Shown piece after piece: positions 1 to 6,961 of a DNA stretch of 18,609 nt. Numbering within the stretch: the first letter of the stretch is position 1; the number at the start of each line of letters is the position of its first letter. The stretch comes from an uncultured Candidatus Melainabacteria bacterium (GTDB taxonomy: Bacteria > Cyanobacteriota > Vampirovibrionia > Gastranaerophilales > Gastranaerophilaceae): the NCBI GenBank assembly GCA_934693215.1, contig CAKUVB010000015.1, forward strand, positions 1-18,609, read 5' to 3'. The notes under the pieces are model-generated. The model saw only the letters and a program-made list of their open reading frames with translations, was not told the DNA's origin and did no database searches. The position numbers were made by a program, and so were the translations under genes.

Positions 1-120
1 TTTTAAACCTGGGTCATTGATTGCTACATAGTTAATTTTGTCAAAAATACCTTCTGCAATTGCAGCTCTTAAAGTGTTTCTACCGATTCTACCGAATCCG
101 TTAATTGCAACATTTACCAT
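1..120 (-). CDS. gap: Glyceraldehyde-3-phosphate dehydrogenase, N-terminal 40 codons (partial)
   Basis: The complement of these bases encodes the first 40 residues of a type I glyceraldehyde-3-phosphate dehydrogenase, the cytoplasmic glycolytic enzyme that oxidises and phosphorylates glyceraldehyde 3-phosphate using NAD(P). The start reads MVNVAINGFGRIGR, which is the hallmark NAD-binding beta-alpha-beta segment of the family (xxINGFGRIGR), followed by a stretch ending AINDPGLK. The gene runs off the left edge, so the catalytic cysteine is not visible. The start is fixed by an AGAAGGAG ribosome binding site about nine bases upstream. It lies downstream of dnaJ on the same strand with 127 bp between them, and a possible promoter of its own sits in that gap. 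Confidence 0.93.
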   Translation of the reverse strand, partial: MVNVAINGFGRIGRNTLRAAIAEGIFDKINYVAINDPGLK

Positions 121-165
121 AATTTTTAAACTCCTTCTTATCGTAAATAATCTTTTAACAAATTC

Positions 166-194
166 ATAGTAGTACAAACAAAACTACGTTACAA
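166..194 (-). promoter_or_regulatory. Putative promoter for gap
   Basis: Read on the minus strand, TTGTAA and TACTAT are separated by exactly 17 bases, each matching four of six consensus positions of a vegetative promoter. The -10 box ends about 45 bases before the gap start. The match is moderate in an AT-rich sequence, so this is an inference. Confidence 0.35.
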
Positions 195-247
195 GCAATT
201 AATAAAAATTTTTAATTAAAAGCTGAATAACAAATTATCAGTACATC

Positions 248-1291
248 TTAGCCTCTTAATTCAGCAAGTTGTTTGTATAAATCTATTTCTTTTTCAGTTA
301 AATCTTTTGGAATAACAATTTTTATTTTTGCTTTCAATTCACCCAAACTACCGTTTTTATCAGGTAAACCTAGCTTTTTCAAACGCAAAGATTGACCGGA
401 AGAAACTTTTGGAGGAATTTTAATATTTACTTTGCCATGCGGAGTCATGATTTCTTTTTGACAACCTAACACAGCTTGATATGGAGTGATTTCAACTTCT
501 TTTACAAGTGTTGAACCATCAATTTCGTATTCAGAATCTTTAATATGAATAACTAAGTACAAATCCCCTTTGCGTCCGTATGAATCTACTTTACCTTCAT
601 TTTTCAATCTTATTTTTTGACCTTCGGATACATTTTTAGGAAGTTTAACTTTAACACTCTTTGGCGTTGTGACAAATCCCGTACCTGAACAATGTGTGCA
701 GAATCCACCATTAGATGGGCATTGAGTACATTTAGATATATCATTAAATTTTACTGTTACAGGATTTGAACTTATTAAATCTTTTACCGATACATTTAAA
801 GTTTTTGTAATATCCAAATCCTCTGATTTAGGTTGAGTCGATTGTCTTGCCTGACGAGTTTGTTTTGTTCTACCACCACCAAAATCAAAACCTGAAAAAC
901 CACCTGCAGAGCTTGCACCTTGCCCACTCATAAAATCTCCGAACAATGATGAGAAAAAGTCAGAGAAACCACCGGCTCCGCCACCAAAGTCAAAGCTTTG
1001 TGCACCTCCACCTTGATTGAAATTAAAATTAAATTGTTCAAATCCTGGAGGTGGGGTATAGTTTGCACCGTTTTGCCAGTTTGAACCTAAACTATCATAT
1101 CTTTGACGTTTTTCTTTATCGCCCAAAACCTCATAAGCTTCGTTAATATCTTTAAATTTTGATTCAGCTTCTTTAGTTTTATTAACATCAGGGTGATATT
1201 TACGAGCAAGTTTTCTGTATGCTGATTTAATTTCTTGTTCAGATGCTTCCCGTTTTACGCCTAAAATTTCATAATAATCTTTATATTGCAT
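248..1291 (-). CDS. dnaJ: DnaJ-family co-chaperone with a reduced zinc centre
   Basis: Hsp40 co-chaperone that stimulates the ATPase of DnaK and delivers unfolded substrates in the cytoplasm. Residues 1-70 form the J domain with the diagnostic HPD at 33-35. Residues 80-140 are a glycine/phenylalanine-rich linker, and 155-347 form the C-terminal substrate-binding beta domains. The protein has 347 residues, shorter than canonical DnaJ (about 375), mainly because the zinc module is small. Only two CxxC pairs are present, at Cys188/191 and Cys198/201, where canonical DnaJ has four CxxCxGxG motifs; a CbpA-type protein would have none. The fold is certain, but the class (DnaJ versus CbpA-like) is intermediate, so the symbol is tentative. 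Upstream on the same strand is a weak GGA-type ribosome site. I found no CIRCE heat-shock operator. Confidence 0.9.
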   Translation of the reverse strand: MQYKDYYEILGVKREASEQEIKSAYRKLARKYHPDVNKTKEAESKFKDINEAYEVLGDKEKRQRYDSLGSNWQNGANYTPPPGFEQFNFNFNQGGGAQSFDFGGGAGGFSDFFSSLFGDFMSGQGASSAGGFSGFDFGGGRTKQTRQARQSTQPKSEDLDITKTLNVSVKDLISSNPVTVKFNDISKCTQCPSNGGFCTHCSGTGFVTTPKSVKVKLPKNVSEGQKIRLKNEGKVDSYGRKGDLYLVIHIKDSEYEIDGSTLVKEVEITPYQAVLGCQKEIMTPHGKVNIKIPPKVSSGQSLRLKKLGLPDKNGSLGELKAKIKIVIPKDLTEKEIDLYKQLAELRG

Positions 1292-1324
1292 AATATTTTT
1301 CCATTCTTGTTTGGGTATAAAAAT

Positions 1325-1345
1325 GTTGTTAGAACAACCTCTAAC
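1325..1345. promoter_or_regulatory. Overlapping inverted repeats between divergent dnaJ and the cysteine-repeat gene
   Basis: Two short inverted repeats overlap here: GTTGTT-AG-AACAAC (1325-1338) and GTTAGA-ACAACC-TCTAAC (1328-1345). They lie about 35 bases upstream of the dnaJ start codon, in the region expected for its promoter or leader, so they could be an operator. Short palindromes arise by chance in AT-rich DNA. Confidence 0.25.
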
Positions 1346-1480
1346 TAATTATATAATAATACAATTTTTTATAGAATTTATATTATTAATCTTTTTTTAA
1401 TCATGTAGGTTGTTTAGTGAATAAGAAACAGTTATATTATTTGTCTGTTTATCTCTTATCAACTTAATTAAAAATACCTA

Positions 1481-1509
1481 TTTACAAATTGAGTTTAAAG
1501 TTATATATT
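1481..1509 (+). promoter_or_regulatory. Promoter of the cysteine-repeat protein gene
   Basis: TTTACA (1481-1486) and TATATT (1504-1509) are 17 bases apart, each matching five of six positions of the sigma-70 type consensus. Transcription would begin near 1516, just before a strong AAAGGAG ribosome binding site at 1525-1531, giving a short leader of about 24 bases. Confidence 0.6.
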
Positions 1510-1539
1510 CATGTTGAAATACAGAAAGGAGAATAGATT

Positions 1540-1971
1540 ATGAAAAAACTCTTATTAACTTTATTAGCTGTAGGTTTAGTAGGAACAGCTGTTATCGCAA
1601 AACCTTGTCAAAAAGCATGTCCTGTTGCACCTCAAGTTACTGCAGAAAAAACAGTTGTAAAAGATTGTACATGCCCTAAATGTGAAAAAGCTAAAGCTGC
1701 AGTTCAAAAATGTAATTGTGATAAATGCACAACAACAAAAGATTGTACTTGTCCTAAATGCGAAAAAGCAAAGGCTCAATTAACAAATTGCAAATGCCCT
1801 CAATGTTCAGAAAACGGTTGTACTTGCAAAAAATGTGAAAAAGCTAAAGCTCAAATAAACAATTGCAAATGTGACAAATGTACAACAACAAAAGATTGTA
1901 CTTGTCCAGCTTGTACAAAAGCAAAAGAAACTGTTCAAAAATGCAATTGTCCAAAATGCACTACCAAATAA
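1540..1971 (+). CDS. Exported cysteine-repeat protein with eight CxCxxC motifs
   Basis: I do not recognise a named family. The 143-residue product begins with a clear Sec signal peptide: MKK, a hydrophobic core at 4-19, and a likely cleavage after the Ala20 of AVIA. The mature part consists of four tandem units of 25-26 residues (42-67, 68-92, 93-118, 119-143). Each unit holds two CxCxxC clusters separated by a lysine/alanine-rich helix-like spacer (EKAKAQ). There are eight CxCxxC motifs and 26 cysteines, about one residue in five of the mature chain. CxC and CxxC clusters resemble metallothionein-type metal ligands, so metal binding outside the cytoplasmic membrane is a reasonable inference; a disulfide-rich structural protein is the alternative. 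It has its own promoter and ribosome site and ends at a strong terminator, so it is monocistronic. Confidence 0.85.
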   Translation: MKKLLLTLLAVGLVGTAVIAKPCQKACPVAPQVTAEKTVVKDCTCPKCEKAKAAVQKCNCDKCTTTKDCTCPKCEKAKAQLTNCKCPQCSENGCTCKKCEKAKAQINNCKCDKCTTTKDCTCPACTKAKETVQKCNCPKCTTK

Positions 1972-2025
1972 GAAAAATTTAGAAAAATGAAAATTTTTCA
2001 ATTTTAATTTTTTATTGCATATTTA

Positions 2026-2057
2026 AAAACCCGATTTGAATTATCAAATCGGGTTTT
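2026..2057. terminator. Bidirectional intrinsic terminator
   Basis: A perfect 14-bp stem (AAAACCCGATTTGA, loop ATTA, then the complement) is flanked by A and T runs. It sits between the convergent cysteine-repeat gene and ahcY and can serve both. Confidence 0.85.
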
Positions 2058-2081
2058 ATATTAATAAATTCTATTAAAAAT

Positions 2082-3365
2082 TTATTTCCAGCTATTCAAA
2101 TATTCTTCTTGTTCCGAAGTCAAAGTATCTATTTGAATACCCATTGATTCAAGTTTTAATGAAGCAATCTTCATATCAACTTCTTCAGGTAATGTGTGTA
2201 ATTTTTTCTCTAATTTACCTTGATTTTTAACAATATATTCAATACCCAAAGCTTGGTTAGCAAAACTCATATCCATTACAGATGCAGGGTGTCCTTCTGC
2301 AGCTACAAGATTTACTAATCTACCTTCAGCTAAAACATACACTGATTTACCATTATCAAGTTTATATTCGTCCATAAATGGTCTAATTCTCTTGATTTCT
2401 AAAGTATGTTGTTTCAATTCAGAGATATTAACTTCATGGTCAAAATGACCTGCGTTAGCTAAAAATGCCCCATCTTTCATTGTTAATATATGTTCAACAT
2501 CAACAACATGTTTATCACCGGTTACAGTTAAGAATACATCACCTTCTTTAGCAGCCTCAGCTATAGGCATTACTCTATAACCTTCCATAGCAGCTTCCAA
2601 AGCTTTTAGAGGGTCAACTTCACAAACAATAACATTAGCACCTAATGCTTTCGCTCTTAAAGCACAACCACGACCACACCAGCCATAACCAGAGATAACA
2701 ACGGTTTTACCAGCTAACAAAATGTTAGTTGCTCTTATAATACCGTCCATAGAACTTTGTCCGGTACCATATCTGTTATCATATAAATGTTTTGTTAAAC
2801 TTGTATTAACACCAACTGCAGGAAATGCTAGTTTTCCTTCATTTTCTAAAGCTTGTAATCTTATAATACCAGTTGTTGTTTCTTCTGTTGAACCAATGAT
2901 TTTCTTTGCAAGTTCAGGTCTTTCTGCATGAATTGTTGCAACGATATCACAACCATCATCTATAACAATATCAGGGTTATGGTCTAGTGCAGCATTAACA
3001 TGTTTTCTATATGTTTCTACAGATTCACCAGCATATCCTTGTACAGGAATTCCCCAATATTTAACAAGGGCAGCTGCAACGTCATCTTGAGTTGATAAAG
3101 GATTTGATGCAACTAAAATAGCATCTGCACCACCAGCTTTCATAACAGTACATAATGCAGCAGTTTCTTTTGTAATGTGTACACAAGCTGATAATTTTAA
3201 GCCTTTAAAAGGTTGTTCCTTGATAAATCTTTCTTCAATTTTTCTTAACACAGGCATGTCTTTTAATGCCCATTCGATATTATTCTTACCTTGCTCAGCA
3301 AGATTAATATCTTTAATATCACTGCGTTCTAAAACGCTTGATTCTTTTTCCAAAACTGAGTTCAT
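2082..3365 (-). CDS. ahcY: Adenosylhomocysteinase
   Basis: Cytoplasmic NAD-dependent enzyme that reversibly hydrolyses S-adenosylhomocysteine to adenosine and homocysteine, clearing the product inhibitor of methyltransferases. The 427 residues match the usual length of the shorter bacterial/archaeal form. Visible signatures are ACVHITKETAALC near 60-72, the DDGCD substrate segment at 136-140, KHLYDNRYGTGQS at 192-204, the NAD-binding GYGWCGRG at 226-233, and the AEGHP segment at 356-360. The C-terminus ends in NSWK instead of the YRY tail of longer homologues. An AGGAAAGAGG ribosome site precedes the chosen start. The gene stands alone, divergent from the next gene. I looked for an SAH or SAM riboswitch in the upstream 190 bases and saw none. 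Confidence 0.97.
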   Translation of the reverse strand: MNSVLEKESSVLERSDIKDINLAEQGKNNIEWALKDMPVLRKIEERFIKEQPFKGLKLSACVHITKETAALCTVMKAGGADAILVASNPLSTQDDVAAALVKYWGIPVQGYAGESVETYRKHVNAALDHNPDIVIDDGCDIVATIHAERPELAKKIIGSTEETTTGIIRLQALENEGKLAFPAVGVNTSLTKHLYDNRYGTGQSSMDGIIRATNILLAGKTVVISGYGWCGRGCALRAKALGANVIVCEVDPLKALEAAMEGYRVMPIAEAAKEGDVFLTVTGDKHVVDVEHILTMKDGAFLANAGHFDHEVNISELKQHTLEIKRIRPFMDEYKLDNGKSVYVLAEGRLVNLVAAEGHPASVMDMSFANQALGIEYIVKNQGKLEKKLHTLPEEVDMKIASLKLESMGIQIDTLTSEQEEYLNSWK

Positions 3366-3484
3366 TCCAATTCCTCTTTCCTTGATTTAAAGTAACAAAA
3401 ATATTTTATCACGCATATAACAGTTTAATCCATACAGGTTTGATAAACTTTACAATATGTTATTAGAGATAAATTTTTATTATA

Positions 3485-3503
3485 TGAACTTATATTAAGT
3501 TCA
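3485..3503. promoter_or_regulatory. Inverted repeat in the divergent ahcY / 3558 promoter region
   Basis: TGAACTTA-TAT-TAAGTTCA is a perfect 8-bp inverted repeat with a 3-bp centre, placed between two divergent genes about 120 bases from ahcY and 55 bases from the plus-strand start. Its position and symmetry suit a dimeric regulator's operator. No regulator is encoded nearby. Confidence 0.35.
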
Positions 3504-3557
3504 AGTAGCAAAAATTTTTTTTACTATTTTTCATGTAAAAGCAAGGAGTTTTTATAT

Positions 3558-3641
3558 ATGAATACTATATCCCCAAATTTTTATTCCCCTATGATTTCTA
3601 ATGTTAAACTAAATCCTCAAAAGCCATATGCAATCAGTTGA
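3558..3641 (+). CDS. 27-codon leader ORF, or frameshifted N-terminus of the following gene
   Basis: A short ORF begins at ATG 3558 with an excellent AAGGAG site at 3543-3548 and runs MNTISPNFYSPMISN... to a TGA at 3639-3641. It overlaps the next ATG (3628) by 14 bases in another frame. The downstream ORF has no ribosome site of its own. Either this is a leader peptide whose translation feeds the next start, or a one-base change has separated the true N-terminus from the body. Removing one base from the AAAA run at 3619-3622 would join the two frames. The segment's NFYSP-like low-complexity style resembles short N-terminal extensions such as that on the 6962 gene. Confidence 0.5.
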   Translation: MNTISPNFYSPMISNVKLNPQKPYAIS

Positions 3642-4803
3642 TTCTATCCAAAAAGTTGGAGAAGTAGCAGATAAAAATATTATTCCTGCCAAAATGTTGT
3701 TATCACTTATGAAAAGTGGCTTGAGTGGTGAAAAAACAGACCCAAAACTTTTTGTCGGACGTTCTTATGAAGATTGGGTAAGAATGTATAATATGTCACA
3801 CGATAATGCAGTTATGCCATTAGTCTATGCTGGCATTAAAAATACTCCAGAAATTAATGCTCCTGATGATGTAAAAGCTAATATGGAAATAAATGCACAA
3901 TTTACAAAAGATTATCATACAAAACAAGAAGCTATATTAAAGAAATTTACAGAAATGACAGCATCAAAAGGTGTTGATACTGTTCAAATGAAGGGAGTAG
4001 GATTTTCGATGAATTATCCAAACCCTCAAGGTAGATTTGGTGGTGATATTGATGTGTTTAATTTTAAACATGGTACAAACCCTGCAAATCCGGAAAATAA
4101 TATGTCATTTTTTGTAGACAAATTAGCTAGGAAATCAGATATGACTGTTGACTTAGGTCATGGTCCAAAACATAGTGAAATCAACTATAAAGGAATGCCA
4201 ATAGAAAATCACAGACATTTTTTGAATGTAGAGGTATCACCTTTACATAAGAAAATGAACAATTATTTGTTAAAAGTTTTCAACCCACAACAACAAACAC
4301 TCCCTCATGGAACAAAAGTTCTTGTACCATCGAAAGAATTTAATAATGTTTTTATTTCATTCCACGCAATGCAGCATTTTATTGGTTCAGGTCTTAATTT
4401 CCATCATCTTGCAGATTGGGCAGTACAAATTAAAAAACATGGTATGAAAGTTCCGGAAGAAGCAAAAGGCACAAAATTTGAAGAATTTATGTATGCTTTT
4501 ACAAACCTTGCGAATAAACATTTAGGTACAAATATAAAAGTTCCGGAAAATAAAAAATTAGAAGATGCTATTTTCAAAAGAATGTTGCACCCTGAACTTG
4601 AACTAGGAGACGTAAAACGACCTAAGAAAAAGACTCCAATCAATATGCTTATATATAAATACAAAAAAATGGTAGTAACACACGCATACAAAAAAGAATT
4701 TTTAGGAGCGGAAGTTGGTAGTTTTAGTCAAGATGTAATACGTTCAATAATTTCGCATATAAAAAATCCTAAAACTTTCAAAAATTTATTTACGAAATTC
4801 TAG
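3628..4803 (+). CDS. Nucleotidyltransferase-fold protein (PF14907-like)
   Basis: The 391-residue product resembles the uncharacterised nucleotidyltransferase family often found with polysaccharide or surface-glycan genes. The core reads VQMKGVGFSMNYPNPQGRFGGDIDVF, with the lysine-glycine step at 122-123 and a DxD pair at Asp140/Asp142, the usual metal-binding pair of the nucleotidyltransferase fold. Residues 20-110 are helical, and a second helical region with His-rich HAMQHF and HHLADW follows around 249-265. The substrate is unknown. The ATG at 3628 lacks a ribosome site and lies inside the upstream short ORF, so this start is doubtful and the true N-terminus may lie at 3558 across a frameshift. 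The last 14 bases overlap the end of a minus-strand ORF. Confidence 0.75.
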   Translation: MQSVDSIQKVGEVADKNIIPAKMLLSLMKSGLSGEKTDPKLFVGRSYEDWVRMYNMSHDNAVMPLVYAGIKNTPEINAPDDVKANMEINAQFTKDYHTKQEAILKKFTEMTASKGVDTVQMKGVGFSMNYPNPQGRFGGDIDVFNFKHGTNPANPENNMSFFVDKLARKSDMTVDLGHGPKHSEINYKGMPIENHRHFLNVEVSPLHKKMNNYLLKVFNPQQQTLPHGTKVLVPSKEFNNVFISFHAMQHFIGSGLNFHHLADWAVQIKKHGMKVPEEAKGTKFEEFMYAFTNLANKHLGTNIKVPENKKLEDAIFKRMLHPELELGDVKRPKKKTPINMLIYKYKKMVVTHAYKKEFLGAEVGSFSQDVIRSIISHIKNPKTFKNLFTKF

Positions 4804-5044
4804 CGATACTTACCTTAAAACAACTATCATTTACATCAACAATTGCCCAACGTAATGGCTCATTATCATTTTGCTTTAATAGTGATTCAACGTATTCTGT
4901 TGAAAAATCACCTGTATTTTTAAATTCAAGTATCGTAGATTCTATTTGCATATAATAATAATAGCATAAGTTAAAAACATCATTATTACAGAATACGTTA
5001 ACCAACTTATTATTATAAGTTTCTGCAAAAAATTCCCAAACCAT
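4790..5044 (-). CDS. Small hypothetical protein (84 aa)
   Basis: I do not recognise this product. It has 84 residues, with an aromatic N-terminal half (NLCYYYYMQIE), an acidic middle and a C-terminal LRWAIVDVND segment that looks like a folded strand. There is no signal peptide or membrane segment. Its 3' end overlaps the end of the plus-strand nucleotidyltransferase gene by 14 bases, tail to tail. No clear ribosome site precedes the start. The protein-like composition and the absence of another gene here favour a real gene, but a chance ORF cannot be excluded. Confidence 0.5.
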   Translation of the reverse strand: MVWEFFAETYNNKLVNVFCNNDVFNLCYYYYMQIESTILEFKNTGDFSTEYVESLLKQNDNEPLRWAIVDVNDSCFKVSIARIS

Positions 5045-5068
5045 TATTAAATAATCACTATTTATCTA

Positions 5069-5081
5069 CATACGCAGTATG
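5069..5081. promoter_or_regulatory. Short palindrome between divergent genes
   Basis: CATAC-GCA-GTATG is a perfect 5-bp inverted repeat in the 71-bp gap between the minus-strand 84-residue ORF and the plus-strand exported-protein gene. It could be an operator or chance. Confidence 0.2.
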
Positions 5082-5103
5082 ATGATTTTTGTTTAATTAT
5101 CAG

Positions 5104-5109
5104 TATAAT
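5104..5109 (+). promoter_or_regulatory. TATAAT -10 box immediately upstream of a start codon
   Basis: A perfect TATAAT ends six bases before ATG 5116, so transcription would start at or next to the A of the start codon, as in a leaderless mRNA. No convincing -35 box lies 16-18 bases upstream, and there is no ribosome binding site. Confidence 0.4.
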
Positions 5110-5115
5110 TATTGT

Positions 5116-5763
5116 ATGAGGAAGTTTTTAACATTAATATTTATTATTTGTTTTAGCATTCTGCCAACATGTTCCAAAACAGTTGATAATACGGTTGATT
5201 CTATGAATTTTCAAACTAAAAAAGGATATATAGGCACACTTCCTGACGTGACAGAAAAATTTAAACCATCTACACCAACAGAAGCCACTCCGATATTTGA
5301 ATCACAAGAAGGATTTGACGACCCTGACCAATTAAAACCTGTCCCAAGAGATAATCCGGCTTTTATAAATATTATAATGAAACAGGATAAACATTCTCAA
5401 TACCTAAATGATGTTGCAAGAATTATTCCTATTGTTGAACAACTTATCTCAGCGATAGAGGACGAAATCTCTCCACAAGTTTTTGTTGCAAAAGCAAATG
5501 TTTTGTATCTCAATATAGACGCATTAAGACGAAAATATGAAAGTAAACCTGAAAGTTACTATATATCGTTTACTAAACTTATGTCTTTAGGTACACATGT
5601 CAATTCAATTGCGACATTAAGGGGTGAGGCTGCAAAATACAGTAAATATCTAGCTTATGAATCTACCGGTGCGATATATGCCCCTGATAATGTTAATCAA
5701 CAATTAGAATACCTAAAACAAGAACTTGAAGATGTGCTTGTTATTTTGAAACAAGTAAATTAG
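5116..5763 (+). CDS. Exported alpha-helical protein preceding the HlyD/EmrA gene
   Basis: The 215-residue product starts with a signal peptide: MRK, a hydrophobic stretch at 4-16, then LPTCSK. The cysteine is preceded by Leu-Pro-Thr, a poor lipobox, so either lipidation or ordinary cleavage is possible. Residues 30-95 are proline-rich and extended, and about 100-215 are predicted helical, ending in a likely coiled-coil (QQLEYLKQELEDVLVILKQ). I do not recognise a family. A TTG start nine codons earlier is possible, but ATG 5116 directly precedes the signal peptide. The HlyD-type gene follows after 36 bp on the same strand, suggesting an operon and a role at the same envelope machine. Confidence 0.75.
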   Translation: MRKFLTLIFIICFSILPTCSKTVDNTVDSMNFQTKKGYIGTLPDVTEKFKPSTPTEATPIFESQEGFDDPDQLKPVPRDNPAFINIIMKQDKHSQYLNDVARIIPIVEQLISAIEDEISPQVFVAKANVLYLNIDALRRKYESKPESYYISFTKLMSLGTHVNSIATLRGEAAKYSKYLAYESTGAIYAPDNVNQQLEYLKQELEDVLVILKQVN

Positions 5764-5799
5764 AATAATACGTGTATTTCCTTTCAATTGGATAAAAAA

Positions 5800-6903
5800 A
5801 TGTCATTACAAGAATTAAAAATAGTAATAAACGATATAATTGACGATTATAACCTTGATATTTGGTTATTGATTGCGATTATTATGTTTGGAATATACAC
5901 GTTTTTTTTAGCACCTCTGATGTATGTAAATACTACAGATGCGATTATTGATGGACATATAATAAACGTGACATCAAGAGCAAGCGGACAAATTATTCAA
6001 TGTTACGTAATGAAAGACCAAGAAGTCCGAAAAGGTGATATCTTGATGGAGATTGACCCAAAAGATTATCAATCTGAACTCATAAAGTTAGAAACTGATT
6101 TAGAAATAAACAAAGAAAAATTAAGAATGCTTACCAATGCACCATTACCTGAAGATTTAACAAAGGTTGATGAAAATGGAAACCCTAAACCGGATACAAC
6201 TTCTAAACCTCCTCAATATTTAAAAGGTGCAAAAGATTTTACTAATTATTCAAAATCATACGAAACAGAAGATTTAGCACAACAAAATCTTGCTCGCAAA
6301 AAAATGGCACTGGGAGATGCTGTTAAAAATATGTCCGATATTAATGAGCCTAATGTAGAGATTCCAAAACCTGTTATAGATAAAACAAAAATAGATATTA
6401 CAAATGATACTGTTGAATCTGTACAAAAAACAATTAAAGATATTGAAAACCAAAAAGAAGAAGTTAAACTGCTTATTTCTTCAACAAGAATTTTTGCACC
6501 ACAAGACGGAGTTGTTACGAGTGTATCAGTAGCACAAGGTGATATCGTAAACCCAGCTGATGTATTGTGTACATTGACTCCAAAGCAAGTTTGGGTAATT
6601 GCAAGAGTAAATCCCGAACAACTTCCTAAAGTTCAAGTAGGACAATACGCAGAAGTACGTATTCCAAATTATAAAAATAGGAAATTCAAAGCTTCAATTG
6701 TATCTGTTGATACAACTGCAAAAGTATATAGAGTAAAACCTGAAGACCAAGTAACTCAGATTGGGTTAGATGGACAAGTAATAGAACAAAATACTCCGGC
6801 ATATCAAATAAAAATGGAATTTATTGAAGACTATTCTGATTTTGATATTCCACCAGATACAGAAGTAACTGCTAAAATAAAAGTACAATCTTTTACAAAA
6901 TAA
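5800..6903 (+). CDS. HlyD/EmrA-family membrane fusion (periplasmic adaptor) protein
   Basis: Adaptor subunit of a multidrug efflux pump or type I secretion system, anchored in the inner membrane and extending outward. The 367-residue protein has a short cytoplasmic tail, one membrane segment at about 21-42, and the first half of the lipoyl/barrel-sandwich domain at 48-90 (SRASGQI...VRKGDILMEIDPKDY). Then come a helical hairpin, the second lipoyl half at about 230-260 (APQDGVVTSVSVAQGDIV) and a beta-barrel domain. The hairpin is interrupted around 115-200 by a proline- and charge-rich insertion unlike ordinary EmrA coiled coils. The start at ATG 5800 is preferred over TTG 5788 because a GGAT lies seven bases upstream. 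No transporter or outer-membrane partner is encoded beside it. Confidence 0.88.
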   Translation: MSLQELKIVINDIIDDYNLDIWLLIAIIMFGIYTFFLAPLMYVNTTDAIIDGHIINVTSRASGQIIQCYVMKDQEVRKGDILMEIDPKDYQSELIKLETDLEINKEKLRMLTNAPLPEDLTKVDENGNPKPDTTSKPPQYLKGAKDFTNYSKSYETEDLAQQNLARKKMALGDAVKNMSDINEPNVEIPKPVIDKTKIDITNDTVESVQKTIKDIENQKEEVKLLISSTRIFAPQDGVVTSVSVAQGDIVNPADVLCTLTPKQVWVIARVNPEQLPKVQVGQYAEVRIPNYKNRKFKASIVSVDTTAKVYRVKPEDQVTQIGLDGQVIEQNTPAYQIKMEFIEDYSDFDIPPDTEVTAKIKVQSFTK

Positions 6904-6961
6904 CTGTAAATAAATCTTCATAAAATAACAAAAAATTTTATATTTAATACATTATATAGTT

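Noticed and set aside
1292..1539. CIRCE heat-shock operator upstream of dnaJ
   Set aside because: The TTAGCACTC/GAGTGCTAA arms are absent; only unrelated short palindromes are present.
1576..2001. Two minus-strand ORFs opposite the cysteine-repeat gene
   Set aside because: They are Cys/Phe/Thr-rich antisense shadows of the tandem repeats with no start signals.
3366..3557. SAM or SAH riboswitch upstream of ahcY
   Set aside because: No conserved core or pairing pattern was seen; only one 8-bp inverted repeat was found.
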